Assembly: GCA_900290245.1 (NCBI GenBank)
Contig: OKRB01000078.1
Span: 30,817-94,816, forward strand
From: Candidatus Sulfuritelmatomonas gaucii
GTDB taxonomy: Bacteria; Acidobacteriota; Terriglobia; Terriglobales; Acidobacteriaceae
Reading direction: 5' to 3'
Length of the DNA: 64,000 bases
The number at the start of each line of letters is the position of its first letter. Positions within the stretch are counted from its first letter, which is position 1. The position numbers and the translations under genes are program-made. Below are positions 52,350-60,600 of the stretch, piece by piece. The notes under the pieces are model-generated. The model was not told the origin of the DNA. It saw nothing but the letters and a program-made list of their open reading frames with translations, and did not search any database.

Positions 52350-55019
52350 TTATTGCGGCGCAGGTCCGCGCACCACTTGCACCAGGTTGCTGGTGTTGAT
52401 CTCCTTGGCAAGCGCGTTCTTCACGTCATCAGCGGTGAGCGCCATGTACTTCTTTGCTGCCAACACAGGCTCATCCAGCGGCAGGCCAATGATGGCGCGG
52501 CCCAGCAACCCTCCTGCCAGCGCATCCTCGCTCGACGCGCTCAGCGGAATCTGGCGCAGGAGCAGAGCCTTTGCCTGGTGCAATTCGTCAGGCGAAACAT
52601 CTGCGGTCCGCATCTGGTCGAGATCGCGAACAATCAGGGCGCGCGCCTTCGACACATTCTGCGCATCGCAGCCATACTGAACCGAATAGGTTGCCCGAGT
52701 TTTGGAGGCGTTCAAACTCACGTCCACGTTGTAGACATACCCTGCGACCTGGCGCAGATCGTGGTAGAGGCGCGTGGCGTAGAATCCGCCGCCGAGCACA
52801 TGATTGCCGAGTTCGAGCGGATAATACTCAGGATCGAAGCGATTCAGATTGATCTGCTCGGCCAGCGTGACCTGGTCCTGGACACTCTGCTGGTCAGGCA
52901 CATTGACTGCTGACGGCTTGTTCTCCTGAACCGGGGGCAGCGTAGTGTTGGGCTTCGTGCCCGTAGCTTTCCAGTCGCCAAACCACTTCTCGATCACGGT
53001 GCGCGCCTCTTCGGGGGTCACGTCCCCGATGATGACAATCGTGGTGAGATCGGGGCGGACGGTGGCGTCGTGATATTGCTTCACTTCATCGAGAGTCACG
53101 TTCCCAAGCGTGGCCGGCGTGGTTTCGCGCAGGATCGGATCGCCCAGGGGAACCAACGCCTTATCGAGTGCGCGGGAGGTGCGGTAACCGGGGCTCTGCA
53201 GATTTCCGGCAACGAACTGGGCCGTTTGGCCACGCGTGATCTGGAATGCCTGTTCGGGAAGCGCGGGATGCAATTCGTTATCGGCCAGCAATTCCACGCC
53301 TCGCGAGAAATATTGCTTCAAGACGGTGAGGGAAAAACGATAGCCGGCGCTTTCGTTGGCGGCAATATCGTCAAGCGCCTTCTGAAAGGTGAGCCGGTCG
53401 AGCGTTTGGGTGCCGTAGGAATAGAGCTGATCGAGAACGCTGGACAGCCCATCTTCTCCGGCTGGTGTCTGCAGATCAGAGTTGTGGTCTACTTCACCAA
53501 CTACCGTTACAGTCGGGCTGGTGGTGTCGGTACGCACAATCAGCCTGATCCCGTTGGCCAGCCTGGTGTCGGAGACGGGAACGTAACTTGCAGGCGGCTT
53601 GATTTCCTCGAGTGACCCCTTTGCCCACTCCGGCAATTCCACCGATTTTGTGGGCTGTGAAGTCACCTTTTCGGCGCCTCCGAAGCCCTTTTCGGCAACT
53701 GCTTCACCGCTGGGCACGGGCTTGAGAATCGCTGTGATGGTGCTCGTGTTCAGCAAATATTGTTTGGCCACGCGATTGACGTCAGCAAGCGTGACTTTGC
53801 GGATGGCATCGATGTCTTCTTCCGGAGAATTGCGGCCTTCAGCAGCAAGCGCGCCAGACCACACGTCGGCAAGGCCGGGAATGGAGTTGCGCTGAAACTC
53901 GGCCTGCGCAATTTCGCTCTGCTTGGACGCGTCCACCAGATCTTGCGGCACGCCGTCAGTTGCATACTTCGTCACGATCTGGCGCATCTCGGCGATCGCC
54001 GCGTCGGCGTCGACGCCCGAGGGCAGCGCCACCACGCCGTACCCAACGCTAGCTTTGCGGTAGTTCTCCGCAACCCCGAATTCGGCAGCCAACGCCTTGC
54101 CCGCCGGAACCATTCCATATAGGTCAGCGCGTTGGCTGGCCAGCACGTCGGCGAGAATCTGCACCGCAGCATAGTCGGGTGAATCGGTGCCAGGCATGCG
54201 ATAGGCGATGAATCCCAGAACGTACGGAAGGTTGCTGTCGATGGTGAAGCTCTGGGACTGGAACGGCTGCAGGTTGATTGTTGGCGGCTGGGGAGTGGGA
54301 TGGCCCGGGATGCTCTCGAAAAGCCCTTTAATCTTAGCGAGCGTCGCCGCCGCATCCACATCACCCACGACCACGAGGATCATGTTTGAGGGGGAATACC
54401 ATTTGTCGTAAAACGACTTCAACATCGTGCCTGTCGTGGCGTCGAAGGAACTTTTCGTGCCCAGCGGATCATGCGCGTACGGAGTGCCGGCAAACATCGC
54501 GGTATTGAGCCGGTCGACGAACTTGTAGGTTGGATTCGACAGGTCGCGCTGCACTTCCTGCTCAATGGCCCCACGTTCCTGTTCCCATTGCGCCTGTGAA
54601 TCATCAACGCCACGCACGCACGCGGCCTGCGCCTCGAGCGCCACATCCACGTCCGCTGCCGGGACGGTTGCGAAGTACTGCGTGATGTTTTGCTGCGTGT
54701 CTGCATTATTTTCGCCGCCCAGCAAAGCGTAGATCGCCGAGGTCTGGTCAGCCGACATCCCGGCGCAGCCGCGGAACGCCATGTGTTCCTGGGCGTGGGC
54801 GGTCCCGGGAAAACCGTCGGGGGTTTCATTGCCGCCCACCATGAAGTTCGCCTGAACTGTGACAACCGGAGCAAGCTTGTTGGGAACGATGACGACATGC
54901 ATTCCATTGGCAAGCGTCGCGCGGGTTGCGTCGGGCTCGGCTGGAGACGTGGTCTGCGCGAAGCAGGGAGTCACAACGTATGCGAGACACAGGAGAGGCA
55001 GCAATCGTTCGAGTTTCAA
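52350..55019 (-). CDS. Secreted two-domain M16 zinc peptidase (PqqL-like)
   Basis: 889 residues from TTG 55019, chosen for the GGAG seven bases upstream and because it starts a clear signal peptide (KLERLLPLLCLAYVVTPCFA). The longer frame to 55151 has no such support. The N-terminal M16 half has the inverted zinc motif HAQEH (TAHAQEHMAFRG) and a downstream Glu in QERGAIEQEV. The second half (LANGIRLIVRTDTTSPTVTV) lacks the motif, as in two-lobe M16 proteins. It is likely periplasmic and cuts peptides up to a few kDa. Confidence 0.9.
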   Translation of the reverse strand: MKLERLLPLLCLAYVVTPCFAQTTSPAEPDATRATLANGMHVVIVPNKLAPVVTVQANFMVGGNETPDGFPGTAHAQEHMAFRGCAGMSADQTSAIYALLGGENNADTQQNITQYFATVPAADVDVALEAQAACVRGVDDSQAQWEQERGAIEQEVQRDLSNPTYKFVDRLNTAMFAGTPYAHDPLGTKSSFDATTGTMLKSFYDKWYSPSNMILVVVGDVDAAATLAKIKGLFESIPGHPTPQPPTINLQPFQSQSFTIDSNLPYVLGFIAYRMPGTDSPDYAAVQILADVLASQRADLYGMVPAGKALAAEFGVAENYRKASVGYGVVALPSGVDADAAIAEMRQIVTKYATDGVPQDLVDASKQSEIAQAEFQRNSIPGLADVWSGALAAEGRNSPEEDIDAIRKVTLADVNRVAKQYLLNTSTITAILKPVPSGEAVAEKGFGGAEKVTSQPTKSVELPEWAKGSLEEIKPPASYVPVSDTRLANGIRLIVRTDTTSPTVTVVGEVDHNSDLQTPAGEDGLSSVLDQLYSYGTQTLDRLTFQKALDDIAANESAGYRFSLTVLKQYFSRGVELLADNELHPALPEQAFQITRGQTAQFVAGNLQSPGYRTSRALDKALVPLGDPILRETTPATLGNVTLDEVKQYHDATVRPDLTTIVIIGDVTPEEARTVIEKWFGDWKATGTKPNTTLPPVQENKPSAVNVPDQQSVQDQVTLAEQINLNRFDPEYYPLELGNHVLGGGFYATRLYHDLRQVAGYVYNVDVSLNASKTRATYSVQYGCDAQNVSKARALIVRDLDQMRTADVSPDELHQAKALLLRQIPLSASSEDALAGGLLGRAIIGLPLDEPVLAAKKYMALTADDVKNALAKEINTSNLVQVVRGPAPQ

Positions 55020-55104
55020 GATGGATCTCCATTTCGGGGTAGCATTTGTTTCGGTGAGGCAGCTTGCCAAATCTTTCGATGCAATTTGCGGGCCCGTTGA
55101 GACA

Positions 55105-56181
55105 TCAGGTTCTTTTTCGAGGGCTGCCGGCAGCCAACTCCAGCAGCGCATCGGTTACGCGGTCCGCCGCGTGTCGGACGAAGGCGCCTTCGCTCGCGAA
55201 ATCTCTGGCGATGCAGCGGACTCCCAGCGCCTCGATCCGTTCAATATCCGGCACGATAGCGGAAGCACCTTCAGCGGCGTAGCGCGCAAGTGTTTCAGGA
55301 GAAAAGCGCCCCGTGTTTACAATCGCATAGTCGAATATTCGCGTGCGCGTGTGGTCGTAAATGCGCTCGATGTGCTGTGAGGCGGTCAGGTTCAGACTTT
55401 CATTGGCCTGGGTCATCAGGTTGCAGATATAAACACGCAGGCCAAGCGCCGCGCCCAGCGCAGTGGGGATGCCATTCACGAGAAGGTTGGTAATCAGCGA
55501 GGTGTACAGGGAACCGGGCCCCACCGTAATCAGGTCCGCGCGCTCAATGGCTTCCAGCGTTTCTGGCATTGGAGCCGGATCGGGGGGATCAAGCGTCAAC
55601 TCAACGATGCGTCGCTTGCTGGCGGTGATCTTTGTCTCACCCCGCACCACGGAGCCGTCATCCATATTGGCGACCAGCGTGGCGTTGGCTGTCGTCGCAG
55701 GGTAAATATGGCCGCGTGTGGCCAGAATTTTCGAGGCTAGTTGCACGGCCTGGGCAAAATCGCCGGTGATCTCGGTCAGGGCGGCGACAAAGAGATTTCC
55801 AAAACTGTGTCCTTTCAACCCGTTTCCACTTTTGAACCGGTGCGTGAAGAGTTTCGAAAGCAGGTCCTCTTCCTTGCTGAGCGCAACCATGCAATTGCGG
55901 ATGTCGCCGGGCGGCAGCATGTTGAAGTCCTGGCGCAGGCGGCCCGACGAGCCGCCGTCGTCAGTCACGGTGACCACGGCGGCCAGGTCGCCGATTGCGT
56001 TGCCCGCAGTGGCTGTTTCGCCGAGCGCAGGAACGTGCCGGCGAAGCCCGCGCAGCAAAGTGGAGAGCCCCGTTCCGCCGCCGATGGCAACGACGCGCAG
56101 CGGGCGCGAGGCGGTCGAATCCGAACCGCCGGGATTCGGGGTCGGCGCGAGGTGACGGTTGACGAGGATGGCGGAGTCCAA
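55105..56181 (-). CDS. yvcK: YvcK/CofD-like gluconeogenesis factor
   Basis: 358 residues from TTG 56181, seven bases after the TPR gene stop with AGGG upstream. The glycine-rich nucleotide motif VVAIGGGTGLSTLLRGLRR opens the fold, followed by VTVTDDGGSSGRLR, LPPGDIRNCMVAL, and GHSFGNLFVAAL. YvcK-family proteins bind UDP-sugars and act in carbon metabolism and cell-wall control, with cell-shape defects when missing in Bacillus. Here it is the second gene of a unit with the TPR protein. No cofactor F420 genes are visible, so a CofD enzyme role is unlikely. Confidence 0.9.
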   Translation of the reverse strand: MDSAILVNRHLAPTPNPGGSDSTASRPLRVVAIGGGTGLSTLLRGLRRHVPALGETATAGNAIGDLAAVVTVTDDGGSSGRLRQDFNMLPPGDIRNCMVALSKEEDLLSKLFTHRFKSGNGLKGHSFGNLFVAALTEITGDFAQAVQLASKILATRGHIYPATTANATLVANMDDGSVVRGETKITASKRRIVELTLDPPDPAPMPETLEAIERADLITVGPGSLYTSLITNLLVNGIPTALGAALGLRVYICNLMTQANESLNLTASQHIERIYDHTRTRIFDYAIVNTGRFSPETLARYAAEGASAIVPDIERIEALGVRCIARDFASEGAFVRHAADRVTDALLELAAGSPRKRT

Positions 56182-56188
56182 AACAGCC

Positions 56189-56770
56189 CTACGGAATCTC
56201 AGGATAAAGCAATTCGGTGAAGCGCGGATCGTCGACCATGTTTTGGAAATCGTTATCTGCGCGCGCCTGCAGCCGGTTCTTGGGATTAAGCTCAATCGCT
56301 CGCGACAGGCTGGTAAGGCAGTCCTGTGCATGGCCGGTGATGGCTTCAAGAACCGCGAGCCCGTAAAACGCATAGTCGGCGTGAGGATGCGTTGTGAGAA
56401 TTTGATTGAACTGGTCGCGCGCTTCCTCGTAATAGCCGGTGTTCAGCAGGGAAATGGAGTAATCGTAGTGTTCCTCGGGCGTCGGGAATGAAAGGCTGGA
56501 CTTTCCGATTTGCCGGCGGCACGTGGCAATGTACACGCGGCAACGGTCCTGAATCTCGGGCGGAGCATCGGGAAGGAGCTTTTCCAGCATGCCGAGAGCC
56601 TTCTCATATTTCCCTTGCTGCAACAACTGCACGGCGGCCTGATAGTGCTGGAACACGGGCTCCGTGCCAGTGCGTGCGCGGCCATCGGGTTTGCCGACCA
56701 CGGGTGTCTTCTTGCGGCTTGGCGTTGCGGATCGAGCCTCTTGCGTCATGGTTGTAACGGAGGAGCACAT
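56189..56770 (-). CDS. TPR-containing protein
   Basis: 193 residues from ATG 56770 (an upstream start to 56860 and ATG 56749 are alternatives). After a Thr/Arg/Lys-rich leader, three TPR-like repeats can be read: FQHYQAAVQLLQQGKYEKAL, EEHYDYSISLLNTGYYEEAR and DYAFYGLAVLEAITGHAQDC. It ends NDFQNMVDDPRFTELLYPEI. TPRs bind protein partners. No signal peptide is clear. It overlaps no neighbour but is seven bases from the yvcK start, so the two are probably co-translated; a functional link to YvcK is a guess. Confidence 0.75.
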   Translation of the reverse strand: MCSSVTTMTQEARSATPSRKKTPVVGKPDGRARTGTEPVFQHYQAAVQLLQQGKYEKALGMLEKLLPDAPPEIQDRCRVYIATCRRQIGKSSLSFPTPEEHYDYSISLLNTGYYEEARDQFNQILTTHPHADYAFYGLAVLEAITGHAQDCLTSLSRAIELNPKNRLQARADNDFQNMVDDPRFTELLYPEIP

Positions 56771-56887
56771 TCCTTTCCCCCATGCGCCGTGCGTGTGCCG
56801 GGCGGGGAGCTTTCCAAAGGGAACTCTACTTAGGCCATGTTTATACGCAGAACCCGGCATTCCGTCAATGGGGGTCTCAAGGGTGCG

Positions 56888-57541
56888 CTACTGGTCCCGC
56901 CCGGCGACCGTCTTGCCATAAATCGCCGGATTCAGCGAAGGGTCGTTGTACATCTTCAGTTGATGATAGACCTTGAACCTGCGCTTTCCATTCATGATCT
57001 CCCGCCACAGTGCATCAAGGCAGCCTGCGAGGCTGGCCCGTTGCTCTTCGAGGATGGCAAGACGCTCCTGGTTGCGCGTTCCATGCCCCGGCGGCGCATC
57101 GGTTCGCCCGGCTTCTTCGCTCGTGTGGTAGATCTTCAGGGCAAGAATGGAGAGGCGGTCAATGATCATCCCCGGCGGTTCGGAGTTGAGCGGCGCGGCA
57201 AGATTGAGCAAGCGTTGCGCCTCAAGCCAGGCGAGCAACATGGCGTCCAGCTTCTCAATCAGATCGTTGCGGAGCTGGTTGGTGCGATCGATGCGGCGCT
57301 TTACGGCTGCAATCTCGGTATCGCTTGCGCCTGGTGCGCGGGCTTCGTCTTCGATATGCCACAAATCGAAGTTGGCGCGATGCAGGCGCGCTACCGTCTG
57401 GAGCCAATCTTCGCGCGCTTTGTCGACGGGGTTTTCTGCGCCGGCGAGGGGTGGGAGGCCGTCGAGCGCCGCTGCTGGCCGCTCATGCCAATCCTTCGTC
57501 AACTGATCCTGCAGGGCGACAATCTCTGTTGCGGAGAGCAT
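56888..57541 (-). CDS. DUF4254-family protein
   Basis: 217 residues, start ATG 57541. It matches DUF4254, a helical family found in Acidobacteriota and Bacteroidota: ANFDLWHIEDEARAPGASDT, IDRTNQLRNDLIEKLDAMLL, GMIIDRLSILALKIYHTSEE, ILEEQRASLAGCLDALWREI. The family is often near glycosyltransferase genes and its role is unknown. Here it is divergent from the TetR-type gene and lies 117 bp upstream of the TPR-yvcK unit on the same strand. Confidence 0.85.
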   Translation of the reverse strand: MLSATEIVALQDQLTKDWHERPAAALDGLPPLAGAENPVDKAREDWLQTVARLHRANFDLWHIEDEARAPGASDTEIAAVKRRIDRTNQLRNDLIEKLDAMLLAWLEAQRLLNLAAPLNSEPPGMIIDRLSILALKIYHTSEEAGRTDAPPGHGTRNQERLAILEEQRASLAGCLDALWREIMNGKRRFKVYHQLKMYNDPSLNPAIYGKTVAGRDQ

Positions 57542-57675
57542 TTCCAGCGTCCTTTATACAGCACAACTTCCGTAGCTGCAGGCTCCATGGTAGAACGCGG
57601 CTGGGCGCGGTTCAAAACACTGCGTTGCGCGCAAGTGCCTAGGGCAAGGGAGGATAGCCCGTGGAAAAATAGCGC

Positions 57676-57722
57676 TTGACAATATACCTACTAGTCGGTA
57701 TCGTCATACCAACTGGTAGGTA
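57676..57722 (+). promoter_or_regulatory. Promoter with twin TetR-type operators
   Basis: -35 TTGACA at 57676-57681 and -10 TATCGT at 57699-57704 are 17 bp apart. Two 16-bp near-palindromes of form TACC-N8-GGTA overlap it: TACCTACTAGTCGGTA at 57685-57700, inside the spacer, and TACCAACTGGTAGGTA at 57707-57722, just after the -10. Their centres are 22 bp apart (two helical turns). They precede the TetR start by 4 bp, so the repressor very likely controls itself. Confidence 0.8.
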
Positions 57723-57726
57723 CACT

Positions 57727-58383
57727 ATGCCGACAATGACCGAATCACCTCACGATTCCCGTTCCAAACTCCTTGATGCCGCCCTCTATGTAATTCGAGC
57801 CAAAGGCTATTCTGCCGCCCGCGTGGAGGACGTATGCGAGGCAGCCGGATTGACCAAGGGCAGCTTCTTCCATCACTTTGCCAGCAAGGAAGACCTCGCG
57901 CTCGCCGCTGCGGAGCACTTTTCCGCCTTTGCCGAGAGCATCTTCTCCGTTGCCCCGTACCATTTCCTGGCCGACCCACTCGACCGCCTTCTTGGCTATG
58001 TCGACTTCCGCAAGGCCATCCTGCAGGGCGAGCTGCCGGAGTACACCTGCCTGCTCGGCACCATGGTGCAGGAAACGTACGAAACCCATCCCGCCATCCG
58101 CAAGGCCTGCGACCGCTGTATCGGCGCGCATGCCGCCACGCTCGTCGGCGACATAGAAGCTGCGGTCGAAAAATACGGCCTCTCCCCCGAATGGACCGTG
58201 GAAAGCCTCGCCTACTACATGCAGTCTGTGATCCAGGGCTCGTTCATCCTGGCCAAGGCACAGCAGAGCTCACTGGTCGCTTCGGATTGCCTCGATCATC
58301 TCCACCGATATCTCCAATTACTCTTCACCTGCCGCAATTCACGCGATCGCACGCAACCGCAACCGGCAACACAAATCTCATAG
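57727..58383 (+). CDS. TetR/AcrR-family transcriptional repressor
   Basis: 218 residues from ATG 57727 (ATG 57736 is an alternative). The N-terminal helix-turn-helix is standard: SRSKLLDAALYVIRAKGYSA, VEDVCEAAGLTKGSFFHHFA, SKEDLALAAAEHF. The C-terminal ligand domain has a TetR_C_AcrR-like character with cysteines in YTCLLG and RKACDRCIGAHA, which could sense electrophiles or oxidants. Twin operators overlap its promoter. It heads a plus-strand group with a GyrI-like protein and gene remnants. Confidence 0.9.
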   Translation: MPTMTESPHDSRSKLLDAALYVIRAKGYSAARVEDVCEAAGLTKGSFFHHFASKEDLALAAAEHFSAFAESIFSVAPYHFLADPLDRLLGYVDFRKAILQGELPEYTCLLGTMVQETYETHPAIRKACDRCIGAHAATLVGDIEAAVEKYGLSPEWTVESLAYYMQSVIQGSFILAKAQQSSLVASDCLDHLHRYLQLLFTCRNSRDRTQPQPATQIS

Positions 58384-58394
58384 GAGCAAGCACC

Positions 58395-58862
58395 ATGACA
58401 ACCACATTGAATCTCACTGAGAATCCCGAAGTCGTCGAATGGCCTGAAACTCACTACGTGTATGTCGAGAAAATTGGACCGTTCATGGATACTGCCGGCC
58501 CGGCTTGGCAGACCGCGCATATCCTGGTTCCTGCGATCTCTGAACACAACACCGTCACCAAATACATGAGCCTCTATCAACGTGGGCCGCAGGTCTATCG
58601 CGCCGGCTTCGCATTCGCCGAAGCGCCCGAGAATCTCCCCGCCGGCCTCGAATACACGCACTTTCACGGCGGTAAATACGCGCGGTTTGTCCTCGTCGGC
58701 CCTTATTCTGATCTGGCCGCTGCCTCCGGTCGAGTCTTTGAAATTGTTGCGGAGAAAAACATCTCCCTCCGCGATGACTTCTGCATCGAGAATTACGTCA
58801 CCGATCCGCGTACTACACCCGAGGATCAAACCACTACGCACATCCTCGTCCCCACGGCCTGA
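58395..58862 (+). CDS. GyrI-like small-molecule-binding protein
   Basis: 155 residues, start ATG 58395 with GGAG at 58382-58386, 12 bp after the TetR stop. The pattern WPETHYVYVEKIGPFMDTAG, followed by a repeat-like YTHFHGGKYARFVLVGPYSD, is that of the GyrI-like/AraC-effector-binding (SRPBCC-unrelated BacR-type) fold, which binds hydrophobic cations or toxins. Co-transcription with the TetR gene suggests a detoxification or drug-response role. The ligand is unknown. Confidence 0.75.
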   Translation: MTTTLNLTENPEVVEWPETHYVYVEKIGPFMDTAGPAWQTAHILVPAISEHNTVTKYMSLYQRGPQVYRAGFAFAEAPENLPAGLEYTHFHGGKYARFVLVGPYSDLAAASGRVFEIVAEKNISLRDDFCIENYVTDPRTTPEDQTTTHILVPTA

Positions 58863-58920
58863 AAACCGCTTCTTCGATTCTGATTTGGAGCCGTAAGCAG
58901 CAAGAGCAAGGAGGTCGACG

Positions 58921-59010
58921 ATGCGAAAACTCGTGCTCAAAATGTCTGTCTCAGTTGATGGTTTCGTCGGAGGACCCGTCGCAAACGTCTACCGCGCTCA
59001 ACCCGCGTGA
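58921..59010 (+). pseudogene. N-terminal remnant of a dihydrofolate-reductase-family gene
   Basis: A 29-codon frame behind a very good ribosome site (AAGGAGG at 58908-58914, six-base spacing). It starts MRKLVLKMSVSVDGFVGGP, the typical opening of RibD C-terminal/DfrA-like reductases, then leaves the family after about 19 residues and stops. The rest of the gene (about 150 residues) is missing. It was probably cut by a deletion joining it to sequence before the DoxX-like gene. Confidence 0.65.
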
Positions 59011-59048
59011 ATACTTCAACCCTAAACTCATCTCCCCGGAGGTTATTC

Positions 59049-59525
59049 ATGTCATTCACACCCTCTACCGATCCTTCATCGTCTTTTGCTGGCTCCCCTG
59101 CCGACGCCACAACGTCATTGGCTCGTCCTCGCGCCAATTCGCGCGGCAAGTTGTGGACAGGCCGCGTTCTCTCGTCCATCGCCGTGCTCTTCCTGCTTTT
59201 CGACGCCGTGGGCAAGTTCGTCATGCCGCCGCCCGTGACTGAGGCATGTGCTCGGCTCGGATTTCCCCTGGCGCTTGTCCCCAGCATCGGCTTCCTCTTG
59301 CTGGTTTGCACAGCCGTCTACGCCATTCCACGAACGGCCATTCTGGGCGCCATCCTGCTCACCGGATTTCTCGGGGGCGCCGTTACCATCCAGATGCGCG
59401 CTGGGAGCCCGATGTTCGAAACGATCTTTCCTGTGCTTTTCGGCATCCTGGGATGGGCGGGGGTCCTTCTGCGAGAGCAGCGTCTGCTTGATCTCTTCCC
59501 CCTGCGGAGCAATTGCGCGCGCTGA
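59049..59525 (+). CDS. DoxX-like membrane protein
   Basis: 158 residues from ATG 59049 behind GGAGG at 59038-59042. After a Ser/Ala-rich cytosolic leader of about 35 residues, four hydrophobic helices follow (VLSSIAVLFLLFDAVGKFVM, LALVPSIGFLLLVCTAVYAI, TAILGAILLTGFLGGAVTIQ, FPVLFGILGWAGVLL). This is the DoxX-like_4/DoxX pattern of small quinone-linked or stress-related membrane proteins. Its role is unknown; position in the TetR-led group suggests a stress response. Confidence 0.8.
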   Translation: MSFTPSTDPSSSFAGSPADATTSLARPRANSRGKLWTGRVLSSIAVLFLLFDAVGKFVMPPPVTEACARLGFPLALVPSIGFLLLVCTAVYAIPRTAILGAILLTGFLGGAVTIQMRAGSPMFETIFPVLFGILGWAGVLLREQRLLDLFPLRSNCAR

Positions 59526-59591
59526 CTTTGGATCGTCGAGCCCAAACCATTCAGCCGGCAAGCCAACATCCCAAGCGAAGGAGAATTCACC

Positions 59592-59876
59592 ATGGCAACC
59601 ACAGACCTGCACGCTCCCGCTTCAACCGACGAGGCAGAGATTCTCGCCCTCGGCAGCGCTCTTCGCGCAGCGCACGCCAACAAGGATCCGGAAGGGATCG
59701 CTGCGCCTTATGCTCCGCAAGCGGTCATCTACGATCTTGAACCGCCGCTCGCGCACAATGGAATCTCCATTGAGCGCAAACGCAAGTGGCTCGCAACCTG
59801 GGATTCGCCGATCGATCTCGCGGCGCAAAGCGTCGCCGTACAAGATCGCCTGTTTGTATGCCGACCTGGGCGATAA
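59592..59876 (+). pseudogene. Truncated SnoaL/DUF4440-like gene
   Basis: 94 codons from ATG 59592 behind AAGGAG. The N-terminal ILALGSALRAAHANKDPEGI and YAPQAVIYDLEPPLAHNG match the start of NTF2-like SnoaL/SgcJ proteins, usually 130-150 residues. After LAAQSVAV (about residue 82, base 59837) the family resemblance ends and the frame stops at 59876. The sequence beyond the junction belongs to an unrelated gene end. This is a 3'-truncated gene. Confidence 0.6.
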
Positions 59877-60033
59877 GGGGAGGGCCTTCGAGTGGCTGGA
59901 CACGGCTTATCGCAAGCACGATTTCCTGCTCAAAGAGCTGAACACTGCTTTTGAGATGGACAATCTCCGCGCCGACCGACGCTTCACCGAACTGGTTCGC
60001 AAAGTCGGATTGCCTGCGGTGAAACCAGTGTGA
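59836..60033 (+). pseudogene. C-terminal remnant of a TPR-type protein
   Basis: In another frame than the SnoaL-like gene, about 59836-60033 reads YKIACLYADLGDKGRAFEWL, DTAYRKHDFLLKELNTAFEM, DNLRADRRFTELVRKVGLP. This is the well-known C-terminal end of TPR-bearing winged-helix regulators and protein kinases of Acidobacteriota. No start or upstream part is present. It joins the SnoaL remnant directly, marking a deletion of the intervening genes. Confidence 0.65.
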
Positions 60034-60062
60034 CTGGATACCGAAATCACAGCACGCAAGTC

Positions 60063-60138
60063 TGGTGAGCTCGGTGGGAATCGAACCCACGACCCACGCC
60101 TTAAAAGGGCGTTGCTCTACCAACTGAGCTACGAGCTC
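60063..60138 (-). tRNA. tRNA-Lys (anticodon UUU)
   Basis: 76 nt on the minus strand with encoded CCA (60063-60065). Acceptor stem GAGCTCG/CGAGCTC, D-arm GCTCAGTTGGTAGAGC, anticodon stem ACGCC/GGCGT with loop CTTTTAA (anticodon TTT), and T-arm GTGGGTTCGATTCCCAC. All canonical positions are present. No integrase or att-like duplication was seen beside it. Confidence 0.97.
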
Positions 60139-60148
60139 GGAAATACCG

Positions 60149-60334
60149 CTATTTCAAAACTACCACAGTGTGAGAGACGCCGTTCCGCAGTGCACGCGAC
60201 CGGCAAGGCTGCACGGCTGGACTATTCCACGCGGTGCTGAACGTGCCTTGAATCACGACACGAGAAGGTTCGCGATAATCTCCCTTGGGCTCTTCAAACA
60301 CGGTAATCTGTGCACTTGGTACAATGGTACTCAT
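60149..60334 (-). CDS. Possible small hypothetical protein
   Basis: An open frame of 61 codons from ATG 60334, with residues such as STIVPSAQITVFEEPKGDYR and TFSTAWNSPAVQPC. Composition is protein-like, but no ribosome site is visible and no family was recognized. It lies just upstream of tRNA-Lys on the same strand. Treat as doubtful. Confidence 0.25.
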   Translation of the reverse strand: MSTIVPSAQITVFEEPKGDYREPSRVVIQGTFSTAWNSPAVQPCRSRALRNGVSHTVVVLK

Positions 60335-60496
60335 GACGTATCAACGCATAGATTACTGACTGGGCATGCGACCCGCATCGCGCAGAAAATGAGGAATTTC
60401 ACACTCGCCGAATGACTGAAAAGTGTTAGCGAGAGAACCTTGCAAGTGTTATTGTTCAGGTATCTACGAAGCCACTAGGATTATCGGAGAGAATAC

Positions 60497-60600
60497 CCGC
60501 CATCCGGGTGCGCGTTCCCGGTGTTCCATATAGCAACAGCCGCGTCAGGGCTCTGTAAGCCTGGGAACTCGTGCGATGGCGGAAGTTGCCGGGAAACCCC
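60497..60600 (+). promoter_or_regulatory. Highly structured 5' leader of the cellulose genes, riboswitch-like
   Basis: An outer stem CCGCCATC (60497-60504) with GATGGCGG (60575-60582), perfect 8 bp, continues after a three-base bulge (60505-60507) into a 14-position stem, 60508-60521 with 60561-60574, with one mismatch and three G-U pairs. A 39-nt interior (60522-60560) holds two smaller hairpins. TTCCCGG at 60515-60521 can instead pair perfectly with CCGGGAA at 60589-60595, which covers the GGGA ribosome site of the next gene. Two exclusive folds would expose or hide that site. It does not match the known c-di-GMP riboswitch consensus. Confidence 0.55.

Noticed and set aside
60494..60600. 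Known c-di-GMP riboswitch (GEMM) as identity of the leader
   Set aside because: The conserved GEMM core elements and tetraloop-receptor were not found; only the general idea of a folded leader is kept.
60063..60600. Genomic-island attachment at tRNA-Lys
   Set aside because: No integrase, no direct repeat of the tRNA 3' end and no mobile genes were seen in the window.
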